The translations under genes were made by a program, and so were the position numbers. The notes under the pieces were generated by a model. That model saw nothing but the letters and a program-made list of their open reading frames with translations, ran no database searches and was not told the DNA's origin. Below are positions 52,712-64,000 of a stretch of 64,000 nt of DNA, piece by piece. The DNA lies in the NCBI GenBank assembly GCA_002343185.1, contig DDRT01000013.1:224231-288230 (forward strand), read 5' to 3'. Numbering within the stretch: position 1 is the first letter of the stretch; every line of letters begins with the position of its first letter. The stretch is from Deltaproteobacteria bacterium UBA2409 (GTDB taxonomy: Bacteria; Bdellovibrionota_C; UBA2361; DDRT01).

Positions 52712-53269
52712 CTATCGAACCGAGAGCCACCCAAGGATAGTTCCTGCAAAGTTTAACCCGGCGAACCAAGCCGCAGGCTCAACCTTGTGTTGCACCCACT
52801 CTGCCCCCGACACAAGTAGAAGACAGGTGCAAGCCGAAGCAAGCACAACAGGGCTGGTTGTGGCGAAGCCAAAGCTCAGCACGACGACACAAAGTAGCTG
52901 CCCCCACTGGATTGGAGAGAAGGTTTTAAGCCCTCCATACTCCTGTCCAAGCCATATCAGGGCTGCAACTCCCGCCAGTCCAACTCCAATCACACGAAGC
53001 ACCTCGGTCAGTCCCGAGATAGCAAGCAAGTTTGCTGCGAAAGCAAGGCCTTGAAGCGCCCAGCCGAACTTGTAGTCCGTAAGGGCAGCCCAGATGCCTA
53101 GCGTCCCAGCAAAGGCCATGTAACCGGCCTTTACCTGCCACAGGTGTAGCAGGAACTCAGGGGACCCAGGAGCAAGCTCCCGGAGTCCGAACGACGAGAT
53201 GGTAGTCGCGATATAGATCGCGATGCCTAGGGTAAATAATACCCTCTTGAACGTGTCCGTGTTCTTCAT
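52712..53269 (-). CDS. GC-rich small membrane protein
   Basis: A 185-residue protein with about six hydrophobic helices and no family I recognise. It starts with FKRVLFTLGIAIYIATTISSFGLREL and ends in WFAGLNFAGTILGWLSVR. AAGGA precedes ATG 53269 by nine bases; a GTG one codon earlier is possible. Base composition is clearly unlike its surroundings: the DNA is rich in G and C and in codons such as GCC, CTG and GGC, while neighbours are AT-rich. This suggests recent transfer. It lies alone between gltX and punA. An uncharacterised DUF of small integral proteins is possible. Confidence 0.62.
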   Translation of the reverse strand: MKNTDTFKRVLFTLGIAIYIATTISSFGLRELAPGSPEFLLHLWQVKAGYMAFAGTLGIWAALTDYKFGWALQGLAFAANLLAISGLTEVLRVIGVGLAGVAALIWLGQEYGGLKTFSPIQWGQLLCVVVLSFGFATTSPVVLASACTCLLLVSGAEWVQHKVEPAAWFAGLNFAGTILGWLSVR

Positions 53270-53352
53270 CACATGGAATCCTTGAGCAGCAAAGAGAGAA
53301 CCTTAGTTCAGCACTTCACCCTCTAAAATTGAGTGTAATTCATTATTGAAGC

Positions 53353-54276
53353 CTAACCAAGGAAACCACAGATGATCTCTCTAAGTCGTTTACCACCCAG
53401 CGCAGAATTTTCTAAAACCTCCTGATGAGAAGGCTGAATGGAGGATAATCCTGCACCAAGATTTGTGACGTTACTGATTGAGCAACATTTTATAGCACCC
53501 TGATATTGCGAATTAAACTGAGCTACTGCCAGTATCTCTGGAACAGTTGACATTCCAACAACTAAAGGAGCATTTTTAATTTCTCCAATATCAAGAAAAG
53601 CACTTCTTTTGAGACTTAGATCGCGAATATCACTTGGATCTTCATAATTTGGACCAAAACGAAATACATATCCACCCTCATGAAGTGGGATCTCTTTTGC
53701 TCTCTCCTTAATTTTTTCCATCATCTCTTCTGAATATCCAAAAGCAGGTGGATAAAACTGAGAGCCGATCATCTCACCTGATAGCCCTGTAGATGGGTGA
53801 TATGCTGGTGGTAGTTGAAAGTGAAAACTTGTATTAAGAACCAGATCTCCTATGTTGACTTTGGGATCTAAAGCTCCAGCAGCGTTAGTAATTAAAATAT
53901 CTCTAACCCCTGCATTCATCATCATCCTGATAGGGAGTGCTACTAAAGGCCCAGGGTGCCCTTCATACATATGAATTCGTCCCTGTTGAAGAAGAACTGG
54001 TTCTCCTTCTAATTTTCCAACAACAAATCTTCCTGCATGCCCCTGGGCTCCAGCAACCGGTAACCCTAGTTCTGTGAACTCAAGACTTTGCGGAGCTTCA
54101 AGATCATTAGCGAGCCCTCCTAAACCAGAGCCAAGAACAACAGCTAATTTAGGTTGCTGTCCAAATAATCCATTACTTAGGAAATCCGAAAGTTTTTCTG
54201 TCCCCTGTTTAAGGGTTTTTAAATAACTTTCATTGTAAGCCTGCTGCCCTACTAAACTTGGATTAGTTATGATCAT
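53353..54276 (-). CDS. punA: Purine nucleoside phosphorylase
   Basis: A 307-residue trimeric-type (PNP class II, punA) enzyme that splits guanosine, inosine and their deoxy forms with phosphate. It contains the phosphate site LAVVLGSGLGGLANDL, AQGHAGRFVVGKLEG, RIHMYEGHPGPL, then ITNAAGALDPKVNIGDLV, MIGSQF and VVGMSTVPEILAV with the base-binding Glu/Asn region. NVTNLGAGLS is the typical late motif. It is 19 bases after ligA on the same strand; the link of nucleoside salvage with DNA ligase is common but not functional evidence. The N-terminus carries an extra helix of about 30 residues. Confidence 0.93.
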   Translation of the reverse strand: MIITNPSLVGQQAYNESYLKTLKQGTEKLSDFLSNGLFGQQPKLAVVLGSGLGGLANDLEAPQSLEFTELGLPVAGAQGHAGRFVVGKLEGEPVLLQQGRIHMYEGHPGPLVALPIRMMMNAGVRDILITNAAGALDPKVNIGDLVLNTSFHFQLPPAYHPSTGLSGEMIGSQFYPPAFGYSEEMMEKIKERAKEIPLHEGGYVFRFGPNYEDPSDIRDLSLKRSAFLDIGEIKNAPLVVGMSTVPEILAVAQFNSQYQGAIKCCSISNVTNLGAGLSSIQPSHQEVLENSALGGKRLREIICGFLG

Positions 54277-54295
54277 AGCTCTTTTCTTTACCAGC

Positions 54296-57382
<3,087 letters not shown>

Positions 57383-57386
<4 letters not shown>

Positions 57387-58471
57387 CAGCCGAGCTCCTT
57401 AAAGGTTTCCTTAATAAAATCATCCTGACATACTTTATACTCAACCCATTTTTTGGCTTCTTCTAAAAGCCAATAATCTTGTTTTGTTAATTTAGAAGCT
57501 AAGAATTCCACCTCGGCAGCAATAGATTTTGAATTAAAGATGTCGTTTGCATAATCGTGTCTAGCTTGGGAGATTTTTCCTGCCTCTCCCTCAAAAAGCT
57601 CTCTTATAATCATTCTTGTAGCAGTAGTTTCTTCCTTACCTGGATCTATCTTGTAAACATACTGATACTCCTTTCCTTTTCCATAATTTGTTGTAACAAC
57701 AGGGAGTGAGGCTGCAAGACTCATTTCAATATATGGGCTAAGAGAATGATAACCTGAAAAAAGTTGAAATAAAGAAACCCCGCCATGCCTTAAGAGTTTT
57801 TTCCAAAGCCTAGGAGTTCTTGGATACAAGATCTCTACATTTTCAGCTTGATACTGAGCTTTTAGTCTTTCTGCTTGGGGAACTTCATCAGCATCAACGA
57901 GCCAAAACGACTTTTCAGCATCTTTAGAGCTTAACAAAAATATCTCAGGCCTCCACTCAAGTGAAACTCCTCCACAGTTTAGTAATGTTTTTGAGCGTTG
58001 AGGTATTCTTAGTGAATCTTCAGGAAGTATCGGAAAAGGAATATAATAAGCATCTGAGTTTGAGGCTATTCGATCTTCTACTGAGGTAAAAGCAACTTTG
58101 CCTGATACAGCCACCTCTCTTTCAGCAACGTTGCCGTTATTCTTCCAATCATAAAGAGGATCCCAAAAGTCTGTGTTTTTAGTTTTTAGCTTTTCTAAAT
58201 TTCCCTTCCATGGGCTGTTATGAATTGGCTCTGGCCCTCCATAAGTAAAAAAGTAGTTAGTTAGAATTGTGACTCCTGGGGCTACTCCACAGAGAATTCG
58301 TGGAAGGGAACTTAGAGGGGAATCTTCTATTATATATATCGGTATAAGAGCGTTATCTCGAATAATCGAGAGTGGGTGCGATTTTAGCCAATTTGCCCCT
58401 TTTAGTTCATTTTTAAGGCAGGAGTAGAGATATTCTGATCTCGTTCCCCCTCCTATCCAGCCAAATCTCAT
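57383..58471 (-). CDS. Putative glycosyltransferase, GT-B fold
   Basis: A 362-residue soluble protein. The N-terminus (GWIGGGTRSEYLYSCLKNE) and the mid-region VTILTNYFFTYGGPEPIHNSPWKGNL are unlike common GT families; the later part (IPQRSKTLLNCGGVSLEWRPEIFLL, then GGVSLFQLFSGYHSLSPYIEMSLAASLPVVTTNYGKGKEYQ) resembles the C-terminal Rossmann half of GT4 proteins, with an E-x-x-L-A-A-S-L-P-V-V segment near residue 260. Assignment rests on this and on the neighbour: its stop overlaps the start of the GT4 gene by four bases. The substrate is unknown. Confidence 0.65.
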
Positions 58472-58513
58472 CCTTAATTTTTACAGGAAATAGCGCTTTG
58501 ATACTAGTCTTAG

Positions 58514-60925
58514 CTAGTTTCTTATTCTAACCTTTTTCTCCTTGGTAAATCCGGAAATCCCTGCCTCATTTGAGTACGCCCCCTTTATTATTACGTAGTC
58601 CCCAATCTGGAGTCGTTTAATAGCGTGTTTAGGTTTAGAGGTTGTTTTTCTCTTGAATTTTTTAGGAGTTTTCTTTCCGGCCTTTCTGACTTTAAATTCA
58701 AATACATACTGAGCTCCATCTTTTAGTGGTAGCGATGCCGTTAGAGTTCTACTTTTTTTGTTGAATTTAGTGGTTATCTTTTCAGGTGTTGATAGGGTGC
58801 TGCCGCCGCCACTGTTACCTCCTCCATTGTTATTTCCACCGCCGTTGCTATCAATAAAGAACTCCACCGACGATAGATCAGTCAACTTTTGTTCTCTGTT
58901 TGAAAACATAGTTGCAAATAAAGCACTCGCCTGAATACCAGAGATCGCACTAGCTCCTTTATCTTTAGTAGGAAGGGAGGAATAAACTCGTTTAAAGTTA
59001 TATTTAATAAGGTTAGATCCTTCAGATAAAACGACCTGAAAAGTCACCTGCGATACTTCGTTTTGTACTGTAGGTTTGAATTCGAAGTTTTCCCATGAAA
59101 TTATAAATCTTCTACCACCACTTGAACCAACCGTGTTAACTAGAACTCTGGATGCACTAGTAGGAACTAAATCAGCCCAAAGTGGGACGAGATAGTCATG
59201 CTTTAGTTTTTTTGAAGGGAGTGGTTCATTATCTGAGTCAGTACTACCCTCAGTAAAACCTGCTAATCCTTTAGGGCTAATAAAGAGCTTGGTGCGATCT
59301 TTACCGTAGAACTTAAAAGAAAACGGTAAATTCCTTTCTACTATTTGAGATGCTCCATTTATATCGATCCCACCATCGATCCACTCATAAGTCGACGATC
59401 TAAACTGATATGGAGTTGCAGTTGAAACATTGAACGCCTCAAAGCTTGAAAAATTTCCAACAGTGCCTTGAATAGAAAATGAAGTAGTTCCATTAGGAAC
59501 TGCCAATACAGCCGAGTAAGTGTCATCATTTGGAGTTATATCCCCTGAAGTCCCATCGTCTTTCATGGGTAGATTTTGTCCTGCACCAGATACAGTAAGG
59601 TTAGAATTTAATTTCACCCCACATACCTCTGGAGTAGCAGTGAACAGATTATTCCCTTCTTTTACTATCATCCCATTTGAGGGAAGAATGTCCAAGATAA
59701 CCTGGCGCAAACATTGCCCTGAAAATGAGACTATAAAATCAATATAACTGTTATTTAGTATTACTGAATCGATAAAGAATGCAAAATCAGAAACACTATC
59801 TCCATTTAGATTAAACTTGTGCCCAGTAAAAATAGGATGAGAAGAAACTATTGACGCATTCACATTTCCGCCCAGGGCGACTTCAAGGGCTTTTTGAAGT
59901 TTTTCGTTATCTATCACACCTATGACACTGCTATTTGCTCCAGATAGTATTTGAAGCTTTCTATCAAAAGAGGACTCTCCTACCTCAAGTATAAAATCAG
60001 GGACTCCGTCTCCATTAAGATCCCCAACAGGTAAACTCAGGCTATAGAGCCCTGATGGTGCTGAAGAGATAGAGCCTAGACCCTTACCTTTTAGAATAAA
60101 AACGGCGCTATCTGAGTAAACAGCGATATCATTAACCAGATCCCCATCAAAGTCTCCTGCTGGCAATATTTGCGCTCCGAACTGTGATGTTCCTGGACCA
60201 CCGATCATTGCTGTAATAAAGGAGCATGTAGATCCATTGAAAAACAATAATGCTCCATCAGTTCCATACACAGGGGCACCTAGGGCAAAATCAATTGTAT
60301 TATCTTGATTAGGATTAACGCCCCCTATTAATGAAACAATATCACGATCTAAAAAGTCTGGCGGAAGATCTCCTACACATCGACTTGACCCATTGGAATT
60401 AAATACCTCAACGTGCACTGGTACATCATAACTTCCAGATAGAACAACCAGTTCACTTTGTCCGTCATTATTGAAATCATTAAACGCAACAATTTGACCG
60501 AAATCACCCCACTCTTCTGTGCCCTCTTCTTCAAATAGAATTGAGTAATCACTCCCACTAATTACGTAGACCAACCCTATATCGTAATATGAAATTGAAT
60601 CATGAGAAGGAACTCCTATTGCTATATCAGGATATCCATCCCCATTCATATCTCCTATATCAATCGAGTTGTACCCCTCATCGATTGGCAGTGTAGCTAA
60701 CATTGAGCCATCCGATCCGCTTCTTATTCGTATCTCTGTGCTTGAACCATTTATATATGGATAAACGAAATCGTTTACTCCATCTGAATTCATGTCATGA
60801 GATGCATCTACACCCTCACCAAAACCTGTGACACCACTGCTAGAGTCACCAAATATATCAATTATCTCAGCAGAATATGCATTAGGTGAAAGAATAAGTA
60901 ATAGTGGAAATAAGACATGCTTCAT
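58514..60925 (-). CDS. Secreted FG-GAP/VCBS-repeat protein with Gly/Asn linker
   Basis: An 803-residue exported protein with a Sec signal (MKHVLFPLLLILSPNAYSAE). Residues about 25-370 hold FG-GAP/VCBS-type blades with calcium loops of the form D-x-N-x-D-G (DMNSDGVNDF, DMNGDGYPDIAIG, DFNNDGQSEL, DFDGDLVNDIAVY, DLNGDGVPDFIL), probably a beta-propeller. Around 430-500 is an Ig-like segment (LTVSGAGQNLPMKDDGTSGDITPNDDTYSA). Residues about 520-690 contain the beta-sandwich domain LPFSFKFYG..LFISPKGLAGF..PLWADL common in surface proteins. A GGGNNNGGGNSGGGS linker and a basic beta-rich C-terminal domain end it. It is likely cell-surface or released. It is monocistronic. Confidence 0.82.
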   Translation of the reverse strand: MKHVLFPLLLILSPNAYSAEIIDIFGDSSSGVTGFGEGVDASHDMNSDGVNDFVYPYINGSSTEIRIRSGSDGSMLATLPIDEGYNSIDIGDMNGDGYPDIAIGVPSHDSISYYDIGLVYVISGSDYSILFEEEGTEEWGDFGQIVAFNDFNNDGQSELVVLSGSYDVPVHVEVFNSNGSSRCVGDLPPDFLDRDIVSLIGGVNPNQDNTIDFALGAPVYGTDGALLFFNGSTCSFITAMIGGPGTSQFGAQILPAGDFDGDLVNDIAVYSDSAVFILKGKGLGSISSAPSGLYSLSLPVGDLNGDGVPDFILEVGESSFDRKLQILSGANSSVIGVIDNEKLQKALEVALGGNVNASIVSSHPIFTGHKFNLNGDSVSDFAFFIDSVILNNSYIDFIVSFSGQCLRQVILDILPSNGMIVKEGNNLFTATPEVCGVKLNSNLTVSGAGQNLPMKDDGTSGDITPNDDTYSAVLAVPNGTTSFSIQGTVGNFSSFEAFNVSTATPYQFRSSTYEWIDGGIDINGASQIVERNLPFSFKFYGKDRTKLFISPKGLAGFTEGSTDSDNEPLPSKKLKHDYLVPLWADLVPTSASRVLVNTVGSSGGRRFIISWENFEFKPTVQNEVSQVTFQVVLSEGSNLIKYNFKRVYSSLPTKDKGASAISGIQASALFATMFSNREQKLTDLSSVEFFIDSNGGGNNNGGGNSGGGSTLSTPEKITTKFNKKSRTLTASLPLKDGAQYVFEFKVRKAGKKTPKKFKRKTTSKPKHAIKRLQIGDYVIIKGAYSNEAGISGFTKEKKVRIRN

Positions 60926-61029
60926 ATAGACCCTATATAATTTTAATCGTGAAATTCTCCCAGAAGTTTCTTATTAGTCAAAAAAATTATATTTCCTGAC
61001 ATTCATTACGCGTTAAGGACTAAGCACTA

Positions 61030-61094
61030 AAGGCCTGAATGGATGTTCTATAGATATGCTTATCTGGTCAGGCCTCCCAGGGGTGACCCCCAAG
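61030..61094. repeat. CTTGGGGGTCAGG element, copy 10 (right end, CCCAGGGG variant)
   Basis: The right end reads CTGGTCAGGCCTCCCAGGGGTGACCCCCAAG, ending at 61094. The left part is eroded (AGGCCTGAATGG). The CCCAGGGGTGACCCCCAAG variant is the exact reverse complement of the start of copy 11, so the hybrid kinase gene lies between two inverted ends. Confidence 0.8.
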
Positions 61095-61169
61095 TAGCCT
61101 GAACCCTAGCCTCATTAATAGTGTCAGTAATAATCCCCTATTTTTCTTAATTAACTTCACCAATTAGGA

Positions 61170-61175
61170 TATAAT
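61170..61175 (+). promoter_or_regulatory. Candidate -10 box, possible leaderless start for the hybrid kinase
   Basis: TATAAT at 61170-61175 lies six bases before the ATG at 61182. Initiation six to seven bases after it would fall on the start codon, giving a leaderless transcript, which fits the absence of a ribosome site. No good -35 box was found. Confidence 0.4.
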
Positions 61176-61181
61176 AATGAA

Positions 61182-63878
61182 ATGTCTATCCCCTCCTTCC
61201 TGGATGAAGCGCCACTGGTCTTAACCACCATCGGAGCAGATGGTAGATATTTGGGCTCAAAAGGAACTAGAGGCTTAGAGGTCTTTGGACTTAAACCTGG
61301 GGAAAGAGTTGGACAAAACGTTTTTGAGGCTTGGGCCCACAGACCTGATATCGTCGCTCACATAAAAAAAGCTCTCGGAGGTGAGTCTTTTACAACTACT
61401 ATAGAAATCTACGGTAAATCACTCTTTCATATATTCTTCCCTGTAAAAAATAGTGAAGATAAAATCACCCATATTCATGTTGCTGTTTTTGACACTTCTG
61501 GTACTCATAGAGACGATGAGATCCCCTTAGAACGAGAACGAAGACTCAGACTACAACACGAAGCGTTAGTAAAACTTGCAAAAAGCGATGTACTAGATCA
61601 GCTCGATACTAAAAAAACTTTTGAGATAGTTTGCGAACTATCAGCAAGGTTTTTAGGTGTTGATACAGTAGGAATATGGTTTTTTGATAACACCCATCAA
61701 ACATTAATAGCTGAAAACTTATACTCAAAATCAGGTAATTTTCACACATCTGGAGAATCTTTAAGGGTAGAAATAAACCCTGAGTATTTTGCAGCGATAG
61801 AAACAGAAAGAGTTATAGCTGTTAGTAATTTCACTACTGACCCACTCACAATAAAGTTCTCAGAGAACTATGGTAAACTGCATAATGTTCAAGGATTACT
61901 TGATTGCCCGATACTCCAAGGTGGAGATGTTGTAGGGATCATCTGTCACGAAACAAGCGAACAAAACAGAATATGGTCAGTAGATGATAAAAACTTTGCT
62001 GCCTCAATAGCAGATCTACTGTCTTTATCTTTAGAAAGACAGGCAAGAAAACGCTCAAGAGATGCCCTTGCAAGGCAGCTTGAAATTGAGCAGTTACTTG
62101 CCTCACTTGCCACGTCCTTTATCGATGTAGCTCCAAATAATATTCCTGATGAGATCTCAAACACACTAGGCAGAGTTGCTACAGCTTTGGGTGCAAATTA
62201 TGGTTTTTTTCACTCTGAAGATAATGAAATATACGAATGGGGCGAAGGGAAAGCTAAGTTCAGTGAGATAACAACTCCAACTATTTCATCAGGCGAGACC
62301 TTTAATAATCAAAACGGAGTGGCACTTCCCCTGTATGAGGCATCGAAGCTTCTTGGAATAATAGGTTTTACCTCGAAAGAAAAACTTTGGGATAAAGATA
62401 TTTTTTCAGTCCTACAAATTGTAGGAGAGATGTTAGTCGGAGCCTTAGCTCGGAAAAAGCTCGATGAAAAGCAGGCACTTCATTTAACTATTTTAAATGT
62501 CGTTCAGGATGCTGTAATCGTTTGCGATTTAACAGGCAAAGTTATCTTCTGCAACAAGGCTGCTAAGTCCTTAAATCCAAATCTGGTAGGAAATAGTTTT
62601 TTTGATACCTTTGAGGGAGCAAGAAATCTAAAGAATGACTGTGAATTTCTTTATACGACCCCAGAAGGGAATTCTGTAAATCTTTATGCAAGATTTCAAA
62701 CGATAAAATCTGAGGATGGAGAGCCTAAACAGATCCTATGTGTATTGACTGATATTACTGAACGTAAACAGCTTCAGGAGCAAACTGAGAGAAACTCTAA
62801 ACTTGAGACTCTTGGTGTTCTAGCAGGAGGAATAGCTCACGATTTTAACAATATTCTAACTTCAATTAGTGGCGCCATAACATTAGCAACCTTAAAACCT
62901 GACGAACTAAAGACTCACTTCGAAGTTGCTGGAAAAGCTATAGCCAGGGCAAAAGACTTAACTCAACAGTTTGTAACATTTGCTAAAGGCGGAGCTCCAG
63001 TACAAAGCAGGTCAGATCTTGGAGCGGTTGTTTCTGAAACAGTGGATGTAATTTCATCTTCTTTGACCTCAAACATACAGCTGAGCATTGAGGATAATCT
63101 ACCAGAAGTTTCAGTTGATCGAAGTCAGCTAAGACAAGTTATAGAGAATCTGATTATTAACGCTGAACAGGCAAAAAGCCGTGGCTCAATAAATATTACC
63201 GTTAGACATGTGTCTATCCCTGATTATAAGCCTCTACTGTTTAAGTTTTTACCACATGGAAATTATGTAGCTGTTGAAGTTATAGATCAGGGCCCAGGCA
63301 TACCTGATGAGATAAGAAGCAGGATATTCGATCCATATTTTACAACTAAGCAAAACGGAACCGGCTTAGGACTAGCAAGCTGTTTTTCTATATTGAGAAA
63401 TCATAAAGGCGAGATCGCTTTTGAATCAAATTCCCAAGGCACAACATTTGTAATAATAGTCCCGACTTCTGAAAGCGAAGTAGTAGAAAGAAAAGAAGCT
63501 ACACCTCTTTCAAAACGCATCCTTGTTTTAGATGATGAGCCTATGATTCGTGATACTACATCTCAGATGCTTTCAGTTCTAGGACATGAGGTTGTTGCCT
63601 GTGAGAGCGCAGAGGAGTTTATTGAGAACTTTAGAGCTGGGAAAAAAGAGGGTAATCCATTTAATCTTTTAATTATGGATCTAACTTTGCCCGGCGCATC
63701 AAAACCTGAAGAAACTCTTCAATCTATAAAAAATATTGATCCAAGCGCAGCAGTTATTGTTTCAAGTGGTTATTCCAATAATCCTTTAATGGCAAAATAT
63801 AAGGAGTATGGTTTTTGTGCTGTAATGAGAAAACCATATTCGTTTGATGAACTAAAGAATATTGTTGAGGAGAATTAA
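61182..63878 (+). CDS. Hybrid sensor histidine kinase (PAS-GAF-GAF-PAS-HisKA-HATPase-REC)
   Basis: An 898-residue soluble kinase with no membrane segment. An N-terminal PAS-like domain (about 1-107), a GAF domain (about 145-290), a second weaker GAF (about 300-420), another PAS (about 430-535), then HisKA with the phospho-acceptor H553 in GGIAHDFNN, an HATPase (N box ENLIINAEQ, G1 DQGPGIP, G2 GTGLGLA) and a C-terminal receiver with D833 in LIMDLTLPG. The HDFNN form belongs to the HPK4-like group. Signals would be cytosolic, sensed by the GAF/PAS domains. It may feed the stand-alone receiver at 2.7 kb through a phosphorelay, but no Hpt was seen. It is flanked by element copies 10 and 11. Confidence 0.94.
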   Translation: MSIPSFLDEAPLVLTTIGADGRYLGSKGTRGLEVFGLKPGERVGQNVFEAWAHRPDIVAHIKKALGGESFTTTIEIYGKSLFHIFFPVKNSEDKITHIHVAVFDTSGTHRDDEIPLERERRLRLQHEALVKLAKSDVLDQLDTKKTFEIVCELSARFLGVDTVGIWFFDNTHQTLIAENLYSKSGNFHTSGESLRVEINPEYFAAIETERVIAVSNFTTDPLTIKFSENYGKLHNVQGLLDCPILQGGDVVGIICHETSEQNRIWSVDDKNFAASIADLLSLSLERQARKRSRDALARQLEIEQLLASLATSFIDVAPNNIPDEISNTLGRVATALGANYGFFHSEDNEIYEWGEGKAKFSEITTPTISSGETFNNQNGVALPLYEASKLLGIIGFTSKEKLWDKDIFSVLQIVGEMLVGALARKKLDEKQALHLTILNVVQDAVIVCDLTGKVIFCNKAAKSLNPNLVGNSFFDTFEGARNLKNDCEFLYTTPEGNSVNLYARFQTIKSEDGEPKQILCVLTDITERKQLQEQTERNSKLETLGVLAGGIAHDFNNILTSISGAITLATLKPDELKTHFEVAGKAIARAKDLTQQFVTFAKGGAPVQSRSDLGAVVSETVDVISSSLTSNIQLSIEDNLPEVSVDRSQLRQVIENLIINAEQAKSRGSINITVRHVSIPDYKPLLFKFLPHGNYVAVEVIDQGPGIPDEIRSRIFDPYFTTKQNGTGLGLASCFSILRNHKGEIAFESNSQGTTFVIIVPTSESEVVERKEATPLSKRILVLDDEPMIRDTTSQMLSVLGHEVVACESAEEFIENFRAGKKEGNPFNLLIMDLTLPGASKPEETLQSIKNIDPSAAVIVSSGYSNNPLMAKYKEYGFCAVMRKPYSFDELKNIVEEN

Positions 63879-63887
63879 ATTTGAGAT

Positions 63888-64000
63888 CTTGGGGGTCACC
63901 CCTGGGCAATGTCACTTACCTTCATGGCGTAAGTGGTTAATTTAATTTGATAAAACTTAAGGACGCAGAGGTCTCAGAGTTACGCAGAGTAGTTTGTTTT
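63888..64000. repeat. CTTGGGGGTCAGG element, copy 11 (cut by window edge)
   Basis: From CTTGGGGGTCACCCCTGGG at 63888 the sequence follows the reverse complement of 33344-33232 almost base for base: CACTTACCTTCATGGCGTAAGTG hairpin, GGTTAATTTAATTTG, AAGGACGCAGAGGTCTCAGAG, then ACGCAGAGTAGTTTG. The element continues beyond 64000. Confidence 0.9.

Overview
The window is an AT-rich bacterial chromosome segment from a Gram-negative organism. Lipoproteins with clear lipoboxes, an LpoA-like protein and a truncated type III secretion ring gene imply a double membrane. FHA-domain proteins, a Ser/Thr kinase fused to a receiver, hybrid two-component signalling and an RNase E/G of medium length point to a deltaproteobacterial-grade lineage (Myxococcota, Bdellovibrionota or related). 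That placement is inference; no 16S gene is present.

Layout. 1-3.4 kb: left edge of a type III secretion locus (sctJ, cut by the window edge) preceded by two FHA genes, plus a single-domain response regulator and a third FHA gene. 3.6-5.3 kb: RNase E/G. 5.5-9.9 kb: three uncharacterised genes, including a 1042-residue protein with mTERF-like helical repeats. 10-16 kb: rpsO-pnp, an MFS transporter and sucCD. 16-23.3 kb: a leftward operon ispE - two SPFH (prohibitin-like) genes - mdh - sdhC - sdhA - sdhB, so the second half of the TCA cycle sits beside a membrane-scaffold pair. 23.4-27.6 kb: an inositol-monophosphatase-family gene, two GT39-like membrane proteins and a YmdB-type phosphodiesterase. 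27.6-33.3 kb: small genes, leuS and a tRNA-Asp locus surrounded by tRNA fragments and palindromes. 33.3-39.6 kb: PepD-like dipeptidase, a GT2 glycosyltransferase, a DUF1460 amidase-like protein, a polytopic protein and a sulfatase fused to PA14. 39.6-43.9 kb: a leftward operon with a membrane-embedded Cas4-like nuclease split over two ORFs, a tail-anchored protein, greB, a Ser/Thr kinase-receiver fusion and aspA. 44.3-49.6 kb: rpsD, then lpoA-like - lon - sixA. 49.8-51.1 kb: a trypsin-like lipoprotein and two decayed 23S-IVS-type four-helix-bundle genes. 51.2-58.5 kb: gltX, a GC-rich membrane protein, punA, ligA and two glycosyltransferases. 58.5-63.9 kb: a large secreted FG-GAP protein and a hybrid sensor kinase.

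A family of mobile-looking palindromic elements bounded by CTTGGGGGTCAGG and its complement runs through the window, with at least nine recognisable copies or fragments and two further diverged relatives, almost all between genes. Some copies carry an internal hairpin module and others a CAGAG-type repeat, so they look modular. No transposase, CRISPR array or rRNA operon was seen. The most unusual items are the split membrane Cas4-like protein whose four predicted Fe-S cysteines lie on two polypeptides, the mTERF-like protein, the dispersed element family and the tRNA-Asp mosaic.
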